Shown piece by piece: positions 28,133 to 41,372 of a stretch of 64,000 nt of DNA. A model generated the notes under the pieces. That model searched no databases. It was not told where the DNA came from and worked only from the letters and a program-made list of their open reading frames with translations. Both the position numbers and the translations under genes were made by a program. The stretch is from an uncultured Balneola sp. (lineage in GTDB: Bacteria > Bacteroidota > Rhodothermia > Balneolales > Balneolaceae). Every line of letters starts with the position of its first letter. Position 1 is the first letter of the stretch. The stretch is taken from contig CAJXQC010000006.1 of NCBI GenBank assembly GCA_913058495.1, forward strand, positions 62,001-126,000, in the 5' to 3' direction.

Positions 28133-31100
28133 ATGAAACTCTTAAAAGCTACCATTCTTATCATTTTTTTTGGAACTGTTGGAGCCAATATTAGTGCGCA
28201 AACAAGTATTTCCGGAAACATTACCACTAACACAACCTGGACTACAGCGGGGAGTCCATATACAGTTACGGATACCGTTACTGTAGATAATGGGGTAACA
28301 CTTACAATAGAACAGGGTGTAAGTATAGAGTTTAATTCCGGAGCATCGCTTTTCATTGATGGAGCTTTAAATGCAGAGGGTACAGAAAGTAGTAAAATCA
28401 CTTTCACATCCTCAGAATCTATTAAAAGTGCTGGTGACTGGGGAACCATCAGATTTAATAATACTTCGAATGTTGGTTCAACTTTAATTCATCTTATCAT
28501 TGAATATGGTGGGGGAGCAGGAACAGGAGCAATGATAACCTACCGAACAGGAGCCCTGGGAGTAGATCTCAGAAATTCAGAGTTACGATTTAGTGAACTT
28601 CATGGAATTGACTTAAGAGCATCAAGTCCTACAATTTTCAAAACTACTATAAGAGATAATACCGGGTATGGCGTTTTTTCTGATTTAGCGCTGAACTTCA
28701 GGGTGGATTCATCATCAGTGCTCAGAAATACTCAAGGAGGAATTAGAGTACCAATAAACGCTAGTTCAAAGATCACCGCTTCAACTATTGATGAAAATGG
28801 AACAGGTATCTATGTAGATAATGGAGCAATTCCTGAAATCAGATTTAATGATATAACAAATAACTCTCTTGGTATCCGAATTATAGAAACTTCTGGTTTA
28901 AGTCCGGTAATTTCAGATAATACTATTTCAGGGAATTTAAATTTCGGTATTAGGAATGATGGAAGTGGTGAAGTAATTGCAGATTATAACTTTTGGGGAG
29001 ATAAATTCGGACCGGTTAACTTTTCTAATCCTTCAGGTACAGGAGATGAAGTTTCTAATAACATAGACTTTACTCCATGGTTATTTGGGGAAACACTTCC
29101 CGTACGTGAAATTACCGCAAACCCTGCTGATGGAGATATTTGGTCTGCTGATTCTGTTTATTATCTTCAGAATACAATAAGTGTAGGTTTATCGGTAACA
29201 TTGACTATCCAACCAGGAGCTGTTGTTAAATTTGCAGATGGTGCTTCCCTTACGGTCAGCGGAACTTTAATTGCTAACGGTACAAGTACTGATAGAATCT
29301 ATTTTACTTCTCAATATGATGATGCCATTGGAGGAGATTCAAATAATGACATGAGGGCAACTCAACCTGATCGTGGCGATTGGAACTCATTATATATTGG
29401 AAGTAGTACAACAAATTCGGTACTGAATAACATAGATTTAAGGTATGGAGGAAGTAGTAGTTCAGGTATGCTTCATTTGATTTCTTCTGACATAAACGTA
29501 ACCAACATACAAGCAACCAACAGTGGATATCATGGAATTTTCGTAGATAATAAACCAACGGCTTTTAATCATATTACTGCTAACAGTAATGATAATGATG
29601 GAATTTATGTGCAAGCTGGTGGCGTTGAATTACAAAATATAACCACAAGTTTTAATGATGATGATGGTTTAACAGTAGAACTAAGTGATCTTACGGAAGA
29701 TATAACTATTGACAGTCTTACATCTGTAGGGAATGGAGATTATGGAGTTTATTTTAATGACGGTGGTACAGGACGTAATTTTGGTCTTGCTTCCTTAACA
29801 AACTCGCAAATCTCAGATAATGGATTCACCGGTTTAGAAGTTCATGAAAATGATGTAGATCAGATTTCAATCAGTAATAATACTTTTTCAGGGAACGGAG
29901 ATTTTGGAGCTTCTTTATATCTTACAAAAGCAGATTCAAATTCAGTAGAAATATTTGATAATACTTTTTCAGACAACGGTCTTTCCGGAATTAAAACTAC
30001 GGCTGCTCAAATTCACAACAATACCTTTTCCGGCAATGAGTTTGGAATTTCGTTGTGGGGGAAGTTGGGTCACCGTTATACAGATGAAAACGGAGTAGAT
30101 GGAAATACCTTTACCGGGAATACCTATAATAATGTGGTTGGTTTGGAGGGATTCCTTCTGAAGGGAACACTGAGCTCCACATTACCGGAAGCAATCACGT
30201 CGGGAGCATATATGTTTCAGCGCGTATCATATTTGTCACCGGATCGACAAGCTTTTGGTGTAGCGGTTGTAGCAGATGACACACTTACTATAGCCCCAGG
30301 AGTTATAGTGAAAGCATGGGATGGGCGCTATAGAGACGGAGCTTTTGAAATTTTTGATGGAATGATTGTAGCCGAAGGTACTGAGTCCAACCCTATTATT
30401 TTTACCTCTTGGAGAGATGATAGCGCAGGAGGAGATACCGATGCAGTAGATGATACGGTGTCAGCCAAACCCAATGATTGGGGGGGGATTTTTATTAACG
30501 ATGTAAGCAGAGATAACAATGGTATTTCCAAACATTCAAGATTAAGCCATGTACAGATAAAATATGCCAATATTGGTCTGAGTATGGAGGTGGGAAATCA
30601 ACTATTTGCTGATGAGATAGACCATCTAACAATCACCGATTCGCACAATCGGGGTATGAAATTGGAATATGGAAGATACACTATAACAAATGCGTTGATC
30701 GAAAATACGCAGCTTTTCCAAGGAATTTTTGCAAATAGAGGAGCGGATGTAACAGTGCGTAATTCGATCATTAGAAATAATGGAAGTGATGGGTTAGTTG
30801 CCAGTGGTAACAATGGAAGTTTCTTCAGGGAAGTGTCTAATTCTACTATTGAAGGCAATAGTGCTAATGGGGTAAACACAGAAAATTTAGGATCTGCCAG
30901 TACATTATTGGGAAATACCATTCAAAACAACGCTCAAAATGGAGTAAGTTACCATCATAATGATTTAGATAGCACGGATGTATTTTTCACAGGAAATATA
31001 CTTCGTAATAATGGAGAAAGTGGAATCCGTTCCTCAGCAGCTAATTTTGTGGATAATGCTTTTGAAGGCAATGAGTTTGGAATATCGTTATGGGGGAAGT

Positions 31101-33913
31101 TAGGTCACCGTTATACGGATGAAAACGGAGTAGATGGAAATACCTTTACCGGGAATACCTATAATAATGTGGTTGGTTTGGAGGGATTCCTTCTGAAGGG
31201 AACACTGAGCTCCACATTACCGGAAGCAATCACGTCGGGAGCATATATGTTTCAGCGCGTATCATATTTGTCACCGGATCGACAAGCTTTTGGTGTAGCG
31301 GTTGTAGCAGATGACACACTTACTATAGCCCCAGGAGTTATAGTGAAAGCATGGGATGGGCGCTATAGAGACGGAGCTTTTGAAATTTTTGATGGAATGA
31401 TTGTAGCCGAAGGTACTGAGTCCAACCCTATTATTTTTACCTCTTGGAGAGATGATAGCGCAGGAGGAGATACCGATGCAGTAGATGATACGGTGTCAGC
31501 CAAACCCAATGATTGGGGGGGGATTTTTATTAACGATGTAAGCAGAGATAACAATGGTATTTCCAAACATTCAAGATTAAGCCATGTACAGATAAAATAT
31601 GCCAATATTGGTCTGAGTATGGAGGTGGGAAATCAACTATTTGCTGATGAGATAGACCATCTAACAATCACCGATTCACACAATCGGGGTATGGAATTGG
31701 AATATGGAAGATACACGATAACAAATGCGTTGATCGAAAATACGCAGCTTTATGACGGAATTTGGGCAAGTAGAAATGCGGATGTAACAGTGCGTAATTC
31801 GATCATTAGAAATAACGGAAGTGATGGGTTAGTTGCCAGTGGTAACAATGGAAGTTTCTTCAGGGAAGTATCTAATTCCACCATCGAAAATAATAATAAG
31901 TCAGGATTGTTTGTAAACGATGCTAAATCACCCATGACTTTTCAGAATAATGTAATCTCTAATAATGAGCATTATGGAATTTTTGCTAACGTTACCGAAG
32001 CAACAACCGATACGGTATTAACTATTGCCGGAAATAGAATTGAAAATAATAAGTTAGTTGGTATTGCAAGTTCCCGGGCTATTATTCTAAACGATACGTT
32101 AACAGGTAACTACTATCCTATTGCTACCACCGGAGAATTGAGCAAAAACGGAACCATTAATGAGAATGGTAATTTCTATGAAGACAATATCATCCACAGT
32201 AATAAAATTGATAGCGTTACCGCGCTGTTCGGTAAAATAAATGGAAAACTCGGGTTTAATAATCCGTATGGTACTACCAATTCCGTAATGGTAACAGATA
32301 ATGATAGGTTGCCGAGGTTTAGCGATAATAGAGGTAGTCAAACTGTATATACCCAAAGTGGAGATTCACTGATTGTTAATGCAGGTACCGTTGTAAAAAA
32401 TTCGGGTATTTCTACCATTTATATGGAAGGTACTTTCCTATCAGAAGGAGAAATTAACAGCAAAATTGTATTTACCTCTATTAATGACGATACCTATGCT
32501 GGTAATACAAACAGAGATACGACCAACATTCTACCCAAAAGTAGAGATTGGTCAGGAATAACATTGCATGATGCAGGTTCTGACAGCAGTAGAGTTAAGA
32601 ATACCATTATCAGGTATGCTAATTCAGCACTTTCAATAAATAATAGCGATGCTTTAATCGATTCTTCCGCTTTTAGTAACAGCAGATACGGAATTTTCTT
32701 CTCAAGAGGTTCAAACTCTACTATTCGATTATCAGAAATTCATTCTAATGATTTTGATGGCGTACACATTGACAATAATTCAGATAATAACCCTGTATTT
32801 CAACTCAATAATTTCTACGGAAATGGGCGCTCAGGCCTTATAAATCGGTCGCCAAATACTATTCTAGCAGAGAATAATTATTGGGATGATGCCACCGGAC
32901 CATTGGTAGATAAAGGTTCTGATCAAAATTTAGGAGGATTGGGAGAATATATAAATGTTGATAATGGCGCGGTGGATTACCGACCATTTTTAACCGGAAG
33001 AAACGGAATTTTATTAGGTGATGTAACTGAAAACGGAACTATTTCAGCTTTTGATGCTTCAACCGTTCTGCAACATATTGTGGGAGCTACCACTTTAGCA
33101 GGAAATGCGTTAGCTGCTGCCGATGTAACTGCAAACGGAACGGTTTCTGCAATGGACGCTTCTTTCATTCTTCAATTTGTGGTTGGTAATATCACAGGGT
33201 TTCCGGGGCAAGGTAAAAAATTACCTATTGATATGACCGAAGCCTTTGAATTGACCATAGTAAGTGATTCTGATCATTCAGAGCTGGAATTAACAAATAC
33301 AGGGATAACCTTTATCTCAGCAACTGAAATAGAATTTGTGGTACCAAATAATCCTATTAACGAAGTAGAATTAGTACCATCAGTATTCAGTGAAAACCTA
33401 AGTATGAATTATCGAATTGATAAAGATACTGTGATGATCGCAATCGCCGGAAACAAAGCTATGAACGAAAAAGGGGTTTTTGCAAAGCTTCGATTCGCAT
33501 ATGCAGATAACGGTGAAGGACGAGATCTTAGGGAAAATATATTTTATAACAAGTTTATTCTTAATGAAACAGATCTAACAGATCATATGAATGAGGTTCA
33601 AACGGGTATAAAAGATGATTTAGCGGATATCCCTCTTGAATTTAAACTGAATCAAAACTACCCGAATCCGTTCAACCCAAGTACAAATATTACATACGAT
33701 CTACCCGCTAAAGGTCAGGTTAAGATCGAAATCTACAATATTATTGGCCAGCTTGTACAAACACTGGTTGATGCTCCACAGCAAGCGGGAAGTTACCAAA
33801 TGCAATGGGATGCTTCCGCTTTTGGAAGTGGTACTTATTTGCTTCGTATAAATTACAAAGGAGAAAATAATCAGACTTACTCACAAATACGGAAAATGCT
33901 TCTCATTAAATAA
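28133..33913 (+). CDS. T9SS-secreted beta-helix protein with dockerin-like domain (1926 aa)
   Basis: Signal peptide ends ANISAQ (residue 22). Right-handed parallel beta-helix repeats fill most of residues 25-1620 (many N-x-I-x-x-N rungs and NNYWDD-type turns). Residues 634-910 and 979-1255 are near-identical copies of each other. A type I dockerin-like pair of calcium loops lies at about residues 1628-1686 ([17 protein letters not shown] and [16 protein letters not shown]), followed by a cohesin-like or beta-sandwich region (about 1700-1810). The C-terminus is a T9SS sorting domain ([19 protein letters not shown]... GTYLLRINY... MLLIK). The beta-helix suggests binding or cleavage of a polysaccharide, but no catalytic motif could be assigned. 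A palindromic operator precedes the gene. Probably cell-surface anchored or released. Confidence 0.9.
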   Translation: MKLLKATILIIFFGTVGANISAQTSISGNITTNTTWTTAGSPYTVTDTVTVDNGVTLTIEQGVSIEFNSGASLFIDGALNAEGTESSKITFTSSESIKSAGDWGTIRFNNTSNVGSTLIHLIIEYGGGAGTGAMITYRTGALGVDLRNSELRFSELHGIDLRASSPTIFKTTIRDNTGYGVFSDLALNFRVDSSSVLRNTQGGIRVPINASSKITASTIDENGTGIYVDNGAIPEIRFNDITNNSLGIRIIETSGLSPVISDNTISGNLNFGIRNDGSGEVIADYNFWGDKFGPVNFSNPSGTGDEVSNNIDFTPWLFGETLPVREITANPADGDIWSADSVYYLQNTISVGLSVTLTIQPGAVVKFADGASLTVSGTLIANGTSTDRIYFTSQYDDAIGGDSNNDMRATQPDRGDWNSLYIGSSTTNSVLNNIDLRYGGSSSSGMLHLISSDINVTNIQATNSGYHGIFVDNKPTAFNHITANSNDNDGIYVQAGGVELQNITTSFNDDDGLTVELSDLTEDITIDSLTSVGNGDYGVYFNDGGTGRNFGLASLTNSQISDNGFTGLEVHENDVDQISISNNTFSGNGDFGASLYLTKADSNSVEIFDNTFSDNGLSGIKTTAAQIHNNTFSGNEFGISLWGKLGHRYTDENGVDGNTFTGNTYNNVVGLEGFLLKGTLSSTLPEAITSGAYMFQRVSYLSPDRQAFGVAVVADDTLTIAPGVIVKAWDGRYRDGAFEIFDGMIVAEGTESNPIIFTSWRDDSAGGDTDAVDDTVSAKPNDWGGIFINDVSRDNNGISKHSRLSHVQIKYANIGLSMEVGNQLFADEIDHLTITDSHNRGMKLEYGRYTITNALIENTQLFQGIFANRGADVTVRNSIIRNNGSDGLVASGNNGSFFREVSNSTIEGNSANGVNTENLGSASTLLGNTIQNNAQNGVSYHHNDLDSTDVFFTGNILRNNGESGIRSSAANFVDNAFEGNEFGISLWGKLGHRYTDENGVDGNTFTGNTYNNVVGLEGFLLKGTLSSTLPEAITSGAYMFQRVSYLSPDRQAFGVAVVADDTLTIAPGVIVKAWDGRYRDGAFEIFDGMIVAEGTESNPIIFTSWRDDSAGGDTDAVDDTVSAKPNDWGGIFINDVSRDNNGISKHSRLSHVQIKYANIGLSMEVGNQLFADEIDHLTITDSHNRGMELEYGRYTITNALIENTQLYDGIWASRNADVTVRNSIIRNNGSDGLVASGNNGSFFREVSNSTIENNNKSGLFVNDAKSPMTFQNNVISNNEHYGIFANVTEATTDTVLTIAGNRIENNKLVGIASSRAIILNDTLTGNYYPIATTGELSKNGTINENGNFYEDNIIHSNKIDSVTALFGKINGKLGFNNPYGTTNSVMVTDNDRLPRFSDNRGSQTVYTQSGDSLIVNAGTVVKNSGISTIYMEGTFLSEGEINSKIVFTSINDDTYAGNTNRDTTNILPKSRDWSGITLHDAGSDSSRVKNTIIRYANSALSINNSDALIDSSAFSNSRYGIFFSRGSNSTIRLSEIHSNDFDGVHIDNNSDNNPVFQLNNFYGNGRSGLINRSPNTILAENNYWDDATGPLVDKGSDQNLGGLGEYINVDNGAVDYRPFLTGRNGILLGDVTENGTISAFDASTVLQHIVGATTLAGNALAAADVTANGTVSAMDASFILQFVVGNITGFPGQGKKLPIDMTEAFELTIVSDSDHSELELTNTGITFISATEIEFVVPNNPINEVELVPSVFSENLSMNYRIDKDTVMIAIAGNKAMNEKGVFAKLRFAYADNGEGRDLRENIFYNKFILNETDLTDHMNEVQTGIKDDLADIPLEFKLNQNYPNPFNPSTNITYDLPAKGQVKIEIYNIIGQLVQTLVDAPQQAGSYQMQWDASAFGSGTYLLRINYKGENNQTYSQIRKMLLIK
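30032..30860 (+). repeat. Internal duplication, copy 1
   Basis: About 830 bp, repeated in the same frame at 31067-31895 (offset 1035 bp = 345 codons). By eye, 30083-30642 is identical to 31118-31677 (560 bp); scattered differences lie only towards the edges. Confidence 0.92.
31067..31895 (+). repeat. Internal duplication, copy 2
   Basis: Second copy of the unit at 30032-30860. The two copies are separated by about 206 bp of unrelated beta-helix sequence. Confidence 0.92.
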
Positions 33914-33945
33914 AAGCTAATACCGTAACTAAAAATGGAGTAACT

Positions 33946-36900
33946 ATGAATTTTTTGAACCTAAAACACCAATGGATGCGATGGGTGGGAGTTATATTTC
34001 TTACCCTGCTTCCAATAATTACGCAAGCGCAAATAAATCTCAGCTTGCCCGATACCTCTCTCAAAGCCGGAGAAGTGATTGATCTTCCAGTATTTGTAGA
34101 TCAAATTGCCCCGCAAGATGGAGTTATTTCGGGAGAATTTGAATTCTCTTTCAATAATAATATTGTTGATATCATTGGTTTCGACAAAGCAGGAACTTTA
34201 CTCGAAACGGTTGGTTCAGTCGTCTATTTTCAGGGAACAGATCGCTTAGCATTTGCTTCCACGGATACAGTTTCGGGTAGCGGAATTCTTGTTTATATCA
34301 GACTAAAAGCGGATAGCAATGCGTCCTATTTCCAGAGAAGTTCGTTAAATTTTGAGAATGCTACTTTTAATGAAGGTAATCCTACAGTCTCTACATTAAA
34401 CGGAAATATTGAAATTGAAGGAGTAACTATAAGCCCTAAGAACAATATTCTAATCACTAAGGGTGATTCACTTCAATTTTCACTAAATGGTTTTGTAAAT
34501 GATCCTATAACTTGGACAAGTAGTGATACTTCGTTAGCTGAAATAGATGAAAACGGACTATTTAAAGCTAAGAATCTAGGTTTTGTAAAAATAAAAGCCA
34601 CAGAATCAGAAGGTCTTTCAGATTCCACTCAGCTTATTCAAATTTTACCTCAGAGTTTTTCAGATCTCACAGTATCAATTCCTGACAGTAGTACAACTCA
34701 AACCTTAACTATTGACTTACCTATTCGCGTTACAGATTTAACAGGGTTGGGTGTTTTGTCTTTAGAACTTGATATCAATTTTAATCAATCTCATTTGACA
34801 TTACAGGAAGTGTTACCTGGAGGAATTACTTCCGATTGGAGCAGCCCAACTTTAAATATAGATAACGACCGGGTTCAAATCGCTTCTGCCGGTACGGATA
34901 CTTTAAAAGGAACCGGTACACTCTACATATTAAGATTTAAAGTAGACGATTCATTTTCGGGGTCTACAGATATCAATATTAATTCCAGCGCTTTCAATGA
35001 AGATCTTTCTGCTACCAATGAGAGTTCGAGATTAACCGTTTTATCGGCACCAGAAATAAATGTATCACCAGTTGATGTTGATATAAGTATAGGCAATTCA
35101 GTCCAATTTACAGTATCAGGACAGGGTTCCACACCTTTTAGTTGGGAAAGCTCTAATCAGAATATTGCAGAAATAAATGCTCAAACCGGACAATTAACAG
35201 GCATTTCGAGAGGGGATGTTACCATTCAAGCATTTGATTCAGAAAGTTTCCCCTCAAACTCAGTTAATGTTCGAATTAATGATTTTGATGCATACTTAGA
35301 TTCTACTCAATTAATCTATAATGATACAGTAAGTGTGGGATTATTTACTGAGGACTTATCAAGCTATGGAATACGATCTATTGAATCTGAAATTACCTTT
35401 GATACGACAAAACTTACTTTTATTGGAATAGATACTGAAAATACTCAATCGGAAGCAGCGGGTTTCAATACCGAAGTTCGTGAAGACTCGGAAGTAATTA
35501 AAATTGCTGCTGCTGGTACGAGTACTTTATCCGGAACTGAAGCTATTTTACAGTTAAAGTTCACAACAAAAGAATCAGTAATAGATAGTGAGTTGTTATC
35601 ATTAGAATTATTAAACTTATCGTTTAATGAGCCTGGACCAAATGTCCCAACGGTAACTACTATTCCAGGACAATTATCAATTCAACGTATCGAGCCTCCG
35701 GGTGTGCCAAACTTAGAATCTCCTGAAAATGAAGCATCCCAAGTTGACACAACGGTAATTTTTAATTGGGCTGATATTCCTGAGGCTGATTTATATACCT
35801 TGCAACTGTCTACTAATAATTCATTTTCAAATATCTTGACGGACTCCTCAATAGTTATGTCAACATTATCAATTGATGGTCTGAATTTTGAAACTACTTA
35901 CTATTGGAGAGTAAAAGCTGAAAATGCAGGTGGAGAAAGTGCCTGGAGTTCGGCAAGAACCTTCACTGTAAGAGAACAGGAACCTGATATCCCACAACTT
36001 CTTTTCCCGGCTGATGATGAGGTTGATGTAGATACATTAACTACTTTTGTTTGGGAGAGTGCTGACAGAGCAAACTCATATACATTTCAAATATCTACGG
36101 ACAGCTTATTTGGGAGTTTATTCTTAGATGTGGTCACATCTGATACTTCTGAAAATGCTGGAGGACTGAATTTTCAACAAAAATATTTCTGGAGAGTAAA
36201 ATCTTCAAATTCTGCAGGAGAAAGTGAGTATTCAACTACCTTTTCATTTACAGTTAAAGCTCAGGATGCTTCTGTTCCGAAACCATTATCGCCTGAAAAT
36301 AACAGCGAATACGTGAGTGTTTCTCCGCAATTTATCTGGAATAATGCTCAGGGAGCAGTTAAATATGAATTTCAGCTTTCGGATGAAGCTGAGTTTAACA
36401 CTACTTTGGCGTCAGATATACAATCAGATACTACAACCGGAATCAGTATTGACTTAAACTTTGAGACCACTTACTTCTGGCGGGTTAGAGGAATTGGCGC
36501 TGCTTCGGATTCTTCTGACTGGTCTCCAACAATGACCTTCACAACTACTCCAGATGTTCCAAACGTTCCGGCTCTGATCAGTCCGGCTGATGGTACCAGT
36601 GACCAGGAATTACAAACAGAATTTAGGTGGAGTAGCATACAATCAGCTGAAAATTATACCATTCAAATTTCGGAAAGTGATGTGTTCAGTATAATACTGG
36701 TTGATACAACACTATCCGACACATCCCTAGTAGTAGAAAATTTCGAATACGAAAATACCTACCACTGGAGAGTTAAGGCGAGTAATACAGCAGGGGAAAG
36801 CGAATTTTCAACGGTTAATTCGTTTACAGTGAAAGAAGTACCTGAAAGCGCTCCGGTTGTTTTAAGTGCGTTGGGACAAATCTCATTAGAAGAAGATTTT

Positions 36901-37716
36901 GAGAAACATTTTGTCAAAAGTCTGGATTCTGTTTTTACGGATAATGAGTCTTCTGACTTAGCTTATGAGATCGTATTTAACTCCGGGAATATAAATGCCA
37001 GTTTAAATACAGATTCGCTATTTGTTTCTTCAGTTCAGGATTCTAACGGGGTTAATCAGGTAATAGTTAAAGCTACTGATACAGGCGGTTTGTTTGTATA
37101 CGACACACTTACTGTGGATGTAATCTCTGTAAATGATATTCCTTATTATGAAAACCTTGTAGATACCGTTTCATTTACAGATAAATCTCCGGGAGAATTT
37201 AACTTCGCAGGCAAAGTAAAAGACGTTGAAACTCCTTTTGATGAACTTACCTTTTCAGCATCTGTTGTACCTGATCAAATCACTCTTACTTTAGATGCAG
37301 AAAACGGGCTAATTGAACTTTCTTCAGATACTTTTACGGGAGAAGGCTTATTAACTTTTACCACTACAGATTCTGATGGAGATTCTGTCTCAGTAGATAT
37401 TATTCTTGTTGTGACTATGTCAACTTCTAATGAAGATGACGGTCTAATGCCTGATCAATTTTCATTATCTCAGAATTATCCTAATCCATTTAATCCATCC
37501 TCAACGATAAGGTTCGGTATTCCTGAAGCTGCAGTTGTAAAGCTGGAGGTTTTTAATTTGCTTGGGCAAAGAGTTAAATCTCTTGTTAACGCGCGAAAGT
37601 CGGCAGGATATCATACAGTAACTTTTAATGCCTCTGATCTTTCATCAGGAATGTACATTTATAGAATTCAGGCAGGGGATTTTATTCAGATTAAAAGGAT
37701 GACGTTGATCAAATAA
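33946..37716 (+). CDS. T9SS-secreted multi-cohesin-like protein with Big-2 and FN3 domains (1256 aa)
   Basis: ATG 33946 has GGAG 6 nt upstream. Signal peptide ends ITQAQ (residue 29). Three cohesin-like beta-sandwich domains (about residues 30-150, 240-365, 450-575; each has the pattern of a DLP/PIRV opening, FDTTKLTF or NFNQSHLTL, and a [12 protein letters not shown]-type strand). Big-2 domains lie between them ([37 protein letters not shown]). Four FN3-like repeats follow (about 580-980, each with [14 protein letters not shown]-type signatures), then a cadherin-like region and a T9SS sorting domain ([19 protein letters not shown]). Cohesin modules bind dockerins in scaffold complexes; dockerin-like modules occur in the proteins at 28133 and 43977. 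A scaffold role is inferred from this pairing. Confidence 0.88.
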   Translation: MNFLNLKHQWMRWVGVIFLTLLPIITQAQINLSLPDTSLKAGEVIDLPVFVDQIAPQDGVISGEFEFSFNNNIVDIIGFDKAGTLLETVGSVVYFQGTDRLAFASTDTVSGSGILVYIRLKADSNASYFQRSSLNFENATFNEGNPTVSTLNGNIEIEGVTISPKNNILITKGDSLQFSLNGFVNDPITWTSSDTSLAEIDENGLFKAKNLGFVKIKATESEGLSDSTQLIQILPQSFSDLTVSIPDSSTTQTLTIDLPIRVTDLTGLGVLSLELDINFNQSHLTLQEVLPGGITSDWSSPTLNIDNDRVQIASAGTDTLKGTGTLYILRFKVDDSFSGSTDININSSAFNEDLSATNESSRLTVLSAPEINVSPVDVDISIGNSVQFTVSGQGSTPFSWESSNQNIAEINAQTGQLTGISRGDVTIQAFDSESFPSNSVNVRINDFDAYLDSTQLIYNDTVSVGLFTEDLSSYGIRSIESEITFDTTKLTFIGIDTENTQSEAAGFNTEVREDSEVIKIAAAGTSTLSGTEAILQLKFTTKESVIDSELLSLELLNLSFNEPGPNVPTVTTIPGQLSIQRIEPPGVPNLESPENEASQVDTTVIFNWADIPEADLYTLQLSTNNSFSNILTDSSIVMSTLSIDGLNFETTYYWRVKAENAGGESAWSSARTFTVREQEPDIPQLLFPADDEVDVDTLTTFVWESADRANSYTFQISTDSLFGSLFLDVVTSDTSENAGGLNFQQKYFWRVKSSNSAGESEYSTTFSFTVKAQDASVPKPLSPENNSEYVSVSPQFIWNNAQGAVKYEFQLSDEAEFNTTLASDIQSDTTTGISIDLNFETTYFWRVRGIGAASDSSDWSPTMTFTTTPDVPNVPALISPADGTSDQELQTEFRWSSIQSAENYTIQISESDVFSIILVDTTLSDTSLVVENFEYENTYHWRVKASNTAGESEFSTVNSFTVKEVPESAPVVLSALGQISLEEDFEKHFVKSLDSVFTDNESSDLAYEIVFNSGNINASLNTDSLFVSSVQDSNGVNQVIVKATDTGGLFVYDTLTVDVISVNDIPYYENLVDTVSFTDKSPGEFNFAGKVKDVETPFDELTFSASVVPDQITLTLDAENGLIELSSDTFTGEGLLTFTTTDSDGDSVSVDIILVVTMSTSNEDDGLMPDQFSLSQNYPNPFNPSSTIRFGIPEAAVVKLEVFNLLGQRVKSLVNARKSAGYHTVTFNASDLSSGMYIYRIQAGDFIQIKRMTLIK

Positions 37717-37772
37717 TTAATACTAATCAGAAGTAAAAACTAATCCTTATATAGAATATTTAAAGTATTAAA

Positions 37773-37792
37773 AACTACCCGTTCGGGCAGTT
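37773..37792. promoter_or_regulatory. 20-bp palindromic operator candidate, site F
   Basis: AACTACCCGTTCGGGCAGTT, the most regular copy of AACTRC-N8-GYAGTT, with long inner arms ACCCG/CGGGC. It lies 52 nt upstream of the vWA-domain protein gene. Confidence 0.6.
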
Positions 37793-37844
37793 GCTAAGAA
37801 CGTACTATTTCATACTGTATTGGAACCCAACCTCAAAGGACAAT

Positions 37845-40469
37845 ATGAAAACTCTACGAGTACTATCTCTTATAATATTAGGCTGCCTTAGTCCTATCTT
37901 TATTTTTGCACAATTCCCGAATCCATACGAAAGCTATCCACCGGAAATACTGGAAGTGAGGTATCTGGAAAGAATAAATAATGAGGGACTGATACTCGTA
38001 ACCTCAGAAAAGCACCGACGAGATGAAAATCTAGTATCTTACTATGATAATCGTCTGTTTTTATTACAAGAAGAAGCTACAATAGATAATAAGCTAAAGT
38101 ATACGGTCGTCGATTCTGTTTTTTTAAACACTAATACTTACCATGTAGAACTTAAGTTTAGTTACTTACCTCCGTATGTATTTTTTGGTGATACAGCGAT
38201 AGTTGTAAATGAGGATGGTTTTTCAGCGACCCAACCTAATAGAACAGGAGAGTATCCTTGTTTTATTTACTGTGCCGGATATGATTATAGATTCAATGAT
38301 GACAGTTATATTGACATGCAGAAAACATCAGATTCTACACTTATTGCGTTAAATATATTCAACTTTGATTTTGATAAATATCTACGAGTTCTGGAATTTA
38401 CTTTAAGGGGTGATAGGTTAATAAAAAGTGATTCAACATTGGCAATTCAAGAAACAGGCCCATATTCAGGGAACTCTCTTGGTTCTGCTGTAGATAACGG
38501 AAATTGGTATGTAACTATTCCAAACGGACAAGCTGGTACATCAAGTCTTTTAAGGGTAAATGAAGAATCACTCCAAATTAAAGCGTTTAACTCTTTGCCG
38601 TTCATGTCAGCTAATTCTGGATATAGAACATTTAATATTTATAATGACACACTCTACATTGCCACTAATTCCAAGAAAGACCTTACACTTTTTGATTTAA
38701 CCGGAGATTTTGCTAAAAATACTGGGAATATTTTTCAGTATGATATAAGAGGTACTCATCCAACTTATGGAACTATTTTAAACAGGGATAATGATAATTT
38801 TTATCCCAATTTTTTCTCAGATTCATTAAGAGTTATCGGTGGTCTTGAAATCATTAAAGATCCATTAACTAAACAATGGTTATGGACGGGAGCAGAGTAT
38901 CATACCGTTAATTTTATTGGCTTAAAAGATAATTATATATATAGCGGTACAGGGTTTTCTGATAGAAATGACTATCGCCACAAATCATTTTCTGTACAAC
39001 CTATTACATCATTTGTAAATGCACCTTCATATGTAAATGGGCTTTTCTATATAAGAGATATTTTCGGAAACTCAATTCACGTTCGTGAAAATGAAATCTC
39101 ATTCAGATCAAAAGACGATGGGCAATTGATATCTGAAAACGAATCATTTTTTACGTTTGAAACAGTTAAAAATGTTCCATCTGATTTAAAGATGGTAATG
39201 ATGATCGATAATAGCTTTAGTGTTGGAGCTGAACTGCCAAAGTTAAAAGAAGCCGCGGTTTTACTGCTTGAAGAATTGCCCCGAGAAATAGCGGTTTCAT
39301 TGTATTCTTTTTCTGATCAGACACAAATGCTTTCAGACTACACTTTTGATCGTGGCAGCCTGATATCTGCTGTAAATAATATTTCTTTAGGAAATATAAC
39401 TACTGATTTACATGGTTCTATAATTACGGGACTTCAGACTTGGACAGATTCTTACAATGATGAGAAGTTGTCGATAGGAGCAATGCTGCTTATAACTGAT
39501 GGAGAAGATACGAAAGGCTCATATACCATAGAGCAAGTATTGCAGGAACGTGGAAATAAGCAAATATTTTCAATCAAGGTTGGAGAAAGTTCTTCAAGTG
39601 TAAGCGAATTTGGAAACAGCGCTTCTTACACTTTTGGTAGCTTTGAATCATTTTTAAATGGTGTTGAAGTAATAATTGACAGGCTGAGTGAAGATGCAAA
39701 GAATATGATTTGGTTTAGTTATGCTTCTCCAAAAAGAGGTAACCAAGTTCGTACGTTTGAACTTGAGTTAATAGGTCAATGGCAGAATAGTCCAAATACA
39801 AGAGATTACGGATTCTATGAAAATATTCTTCAACTGAATTATAATAGCTCTGACTTTTCTGATGTTATTCCAGGTCTGTACATTAACAGGTCTGTTTATA
39901 ATACAGAAGGGGTAAATGTTATAAATGCAATTCAAAAGGATACTGTAAAGATTAAAGCAAACACGATTTTTCCTATCTACGAACCGAAGTATACATTCGA
40001 ATTAAAATTATCAGCTCAACAGGAAGTTAATTTGTTTGTTCTTGATGGAGATAGTAGTGTAGCATATATCTATTTGCCGGAAGGAGTTAGTGTAAGCTCT
40101 TCGGATACACTAATCATAAAGGATATTGGGAATAATTATGAAAGAAGACTTTCTTTTCAGGGAAATATCATAAATTCGATTGACGATGATTTGATTGATA
40201 AATTGAATGAATTCCAGCTTTTTCAAAACTATCCAAACCCATTTAACCCCACTTCTACAATTAAGTTTGGACTTCCTGAAGCTGCAGTAGTAAAACTGGA
40301 GGTTTTTAATATTCTAGGGCAAAGAGTTAAATCTCTTGTTAACGCGCGAAAGTCGGCAGGATATCATACAGTAACTTTTAATGCCTCTGATCTTTCATCA
40401 GGAATGTACATTTATAGAATACAGGCAGGAGATTTTGTTCAGGTTAAAAGAATGACGTTGATCAAGTAA
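37845..40469 (+). CDS. T9SS-secreted von Willebrand factor A-domain protein (874 aa)
   Basis: Start taken at ATG 37845 (AAGGA upstream; the next residues form a signal peptide ending FIFAQ). An in-frame TTG at 37791 overlaps the palindromic operator and would add a non-signal extension. The N-terminal 440 residues are beta-rich and unassigned. A vWA domain spans about residues 450-630, with a MIDAS-type motif: D455-N-S-F-S, a Thr in TTDLHGS, and an Asp in [11 protein letters not shown]. The C-terminus is a T9SS sorting domain ([19 protein letters not shown]). vWA domains on surface proteins mediate metal-dependent adhesion or complex assembly. The last 105 bp of the coding sequence and its terminator are nearly identical to those of the gene at 47747. 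Confidence 0.88.
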   Translation: MKTLRVLSLIILGCLSPIFIFAQFPNPYESYPPEILEVRYLERINNEGLILVTSEKHRRDENLVSYYDNRLFLLQEEATIDNKLKYTVVDSVFLNTNTYHVELKFSYLPPYVFFGDTAIVVNEDGFSATQPNRTGEYPCFIYCAGYDYRFNDDSYIDMQKTSDSTLIALNIFNFDFDKYLRVLEFTLRGDRLIKSDSTLAIQETGPYSGNSLGSAVDNGNWYVTIPNGQAGTSSLLRVNEESLQIKAFNSLPFMSANSGYRTFNIYNDTLYIATNSKKDLTLFDLTGDFAKNTGNIFQYDIRGTHPTYGTILNRDNDNFYPNFFSDSLRVIGGLEIIKDPLTKQWLWTGAEYHTVNFIGLKDNYIYSGTGFSDRNDYRHKSFSVQPITSFVNAPSYVNGLFYIRDIFGNSIHVRENEISFRSKDDGQLISENESFFTFETVKNVPSDLKMVMMIDNSFSVGAELPKLKEAAVLLLEELPREIAVSLYSFSDQTQMLSDYTFDRGSLISAVNNISLGNITTDLHGSIITGLQTWTDSYNDEKLSIGAMLLITDGEDTKGSYTIEQVLQERGNKQIFSIKVGESSSSVSEFGNSASYTFGSFESFLNGVEVIIDRLSEDAKNMIWFSYASPKRGNQVRTFELELIGQWQNSPNTRDYGFYENILQLNYNSSDFSDVIPGLYINRSVYNTEGVNVINAIQKDTVKIKANTIFPIYEPKYTFELKLSAQQEVNLFVLDGDSSVAYIYLPEGVSVSSSDTLIIKDIGNNYERRLSFQGNIINSIDDDLIDKLNEFQLFQNYPNPFNPTSTIKFGLPEAAVVKLEVFNILGQRVKSLVNARKSAGYHTVTFNASDLSSGMYIYRIQAGDFVQVKRMTLIK

Positions 40470-40592
40470 TATCCAAAACCACCTGAATATGCGTTTTTAT
40501 GCCTTCTGATTTGTTTTAGGTTATATGGTCCTTACTAACTTGAACATCATAAGTTCATCGAGAAACCCTGTTTTGAAAGACAGGGTTTTTTA
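40365..40592 (+). repeat. Sorting-domain/terminator cassette, copy 1
   Basis: 228 bp covering the last 105 bp of the vWA gene and the following 123 bp. It is repeated at 49061-49288 with no indels and about seven mismatches by eye. Confidence 0.88.
40563..40591 (+). terminator. Rho-independent terminator after the vWA gene
   Basis: AAACCCTGT (40563-40571) pairs with ACAGGGTTT (40580-40588) around an 8-nt loop, followed by a T run. Confidence 0.85.
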
Positions 40593-40667
40593 TAAGTCAA
40601 AGTTGCTAATATCTAATTTACTTGAATTTAATACTCAATAGTTTATTTTTTATGTAAAGAAGTATGC

Positions 40668-41372
40668 ATGGGTTATAAAACAGACAAAGAAAATTTGGCT
40701 ACTCAAATGCAGAATCTGTATTTGTTGGATAAGCTATTCAGGAAAGAAGGCTGTTCCTTTAAGGAAATAGTCGATGATATTCCAGGCATATTCCATACAA
40801 ATTATGTAGCGGATATGTCGATCGATAATATGAATAGAGAGGGAGAGGAATATTCTCAACTAACAAAAGAAGAAATTAATGAAATGGGCTTTGAATATTT
40901 TTTAGAATATGCCCATCCATATACTATTGAAGTTGTCGGTCCGCGATTCCAAAAATTCTATGAAGAAGCAGATGATGAAAAGGTTAAAGCAGATTTTCAA
41001 TTGATCAAAAATCCTAAAACCAATGAATATGATACATTTTTCACTGTAAGTAAGCCTTTTAAGGATAAAGAACTTTTGCTCACCACATCAAATCCGGTTG
41101 AAACTTTAGATTGGATAAGTACAAAGGTGGAACGGATTGCCGGCGAAGAAATATTTGTAAGAAAGCATTTTCGTCAGTTTCAGTCACTTACTATAAGAGA
41201 GCTCGAAATTCTAACCCTAATTGCACAAGGCAAAACAAATAGACGAATTTCAGATCAACTATTTATAAGTATTGCTACCGTTAAGCAACATCGCAAATTC
41301 ATAAAGAAAAAGACCGACTGCAAAAATACGGTAGAGTTAGTAAAATTTGCCCAAGCTTTTGATTTGATATGA
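40668..41372 (+). CDS. LuxR-type transcriptional regulator with PAS-like N-terminus, paralogue 1
   Basis: 234 residues. No receiver domain. The N-terminal 165 residues look like a PAS-type fold (DDIPGIFHTN... FTVSKPFKDKELLLTTSNP) and end in a short coiled helix. The C-terminal LuxR HTH (about residues 170-228) has LTIRELEILTLIAQGKTNRR and SIATVKQHRKFIKKK. Direct tandem paralogues follow at 41369 and 42083; the stop overlaps the next start (ATGA). Regulators of this plan are thought to sense small molecules directly or partner proteins. The cassette sits within the secreted-protein block and could control it. Confidence 0.88.
   Translation: MGYKTDKENLATQMQNLYLLDKLFRKEGCSFKEIVDDIPGIFHTNYVADMSIDNMNREGEEYSQLTKEEINEMGFEYFLEYAHPYTIEVVGPRFQKFYEEADDEKVKADFQLIKNPKTNEYDTFFTVSKPFKDKELLLTTSNPVETLDWISTKVERIAGEEIFVRKHFRQFQSLTIRELEILTLIAQGKTNRRISDQLFISIATVKQHRKFIKKKTDCKNTVELVKFAQAFDLI

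Noticed and set aside
31363-31605. Two identical minus-strand ORFs (30328-30570 and 31363-31605)
   Set aside because: They are identical only because they lie opposite the duplicated beta-helix unit.
28133-33913. CRISPR-like or tandem short repeats in the beta-helix region
   Set aside because: Periodicity is in the protein rungs (Asn-rich turns), not exact DNA repeats with spacers; no cas genes.
37791-37844. Earlier TTG start of the vWA gene
   Set aside because: Would place 18 non-signal residues before a perfect signal peptide and overlap operator F; ATG 37845 has AAGGA upstream.
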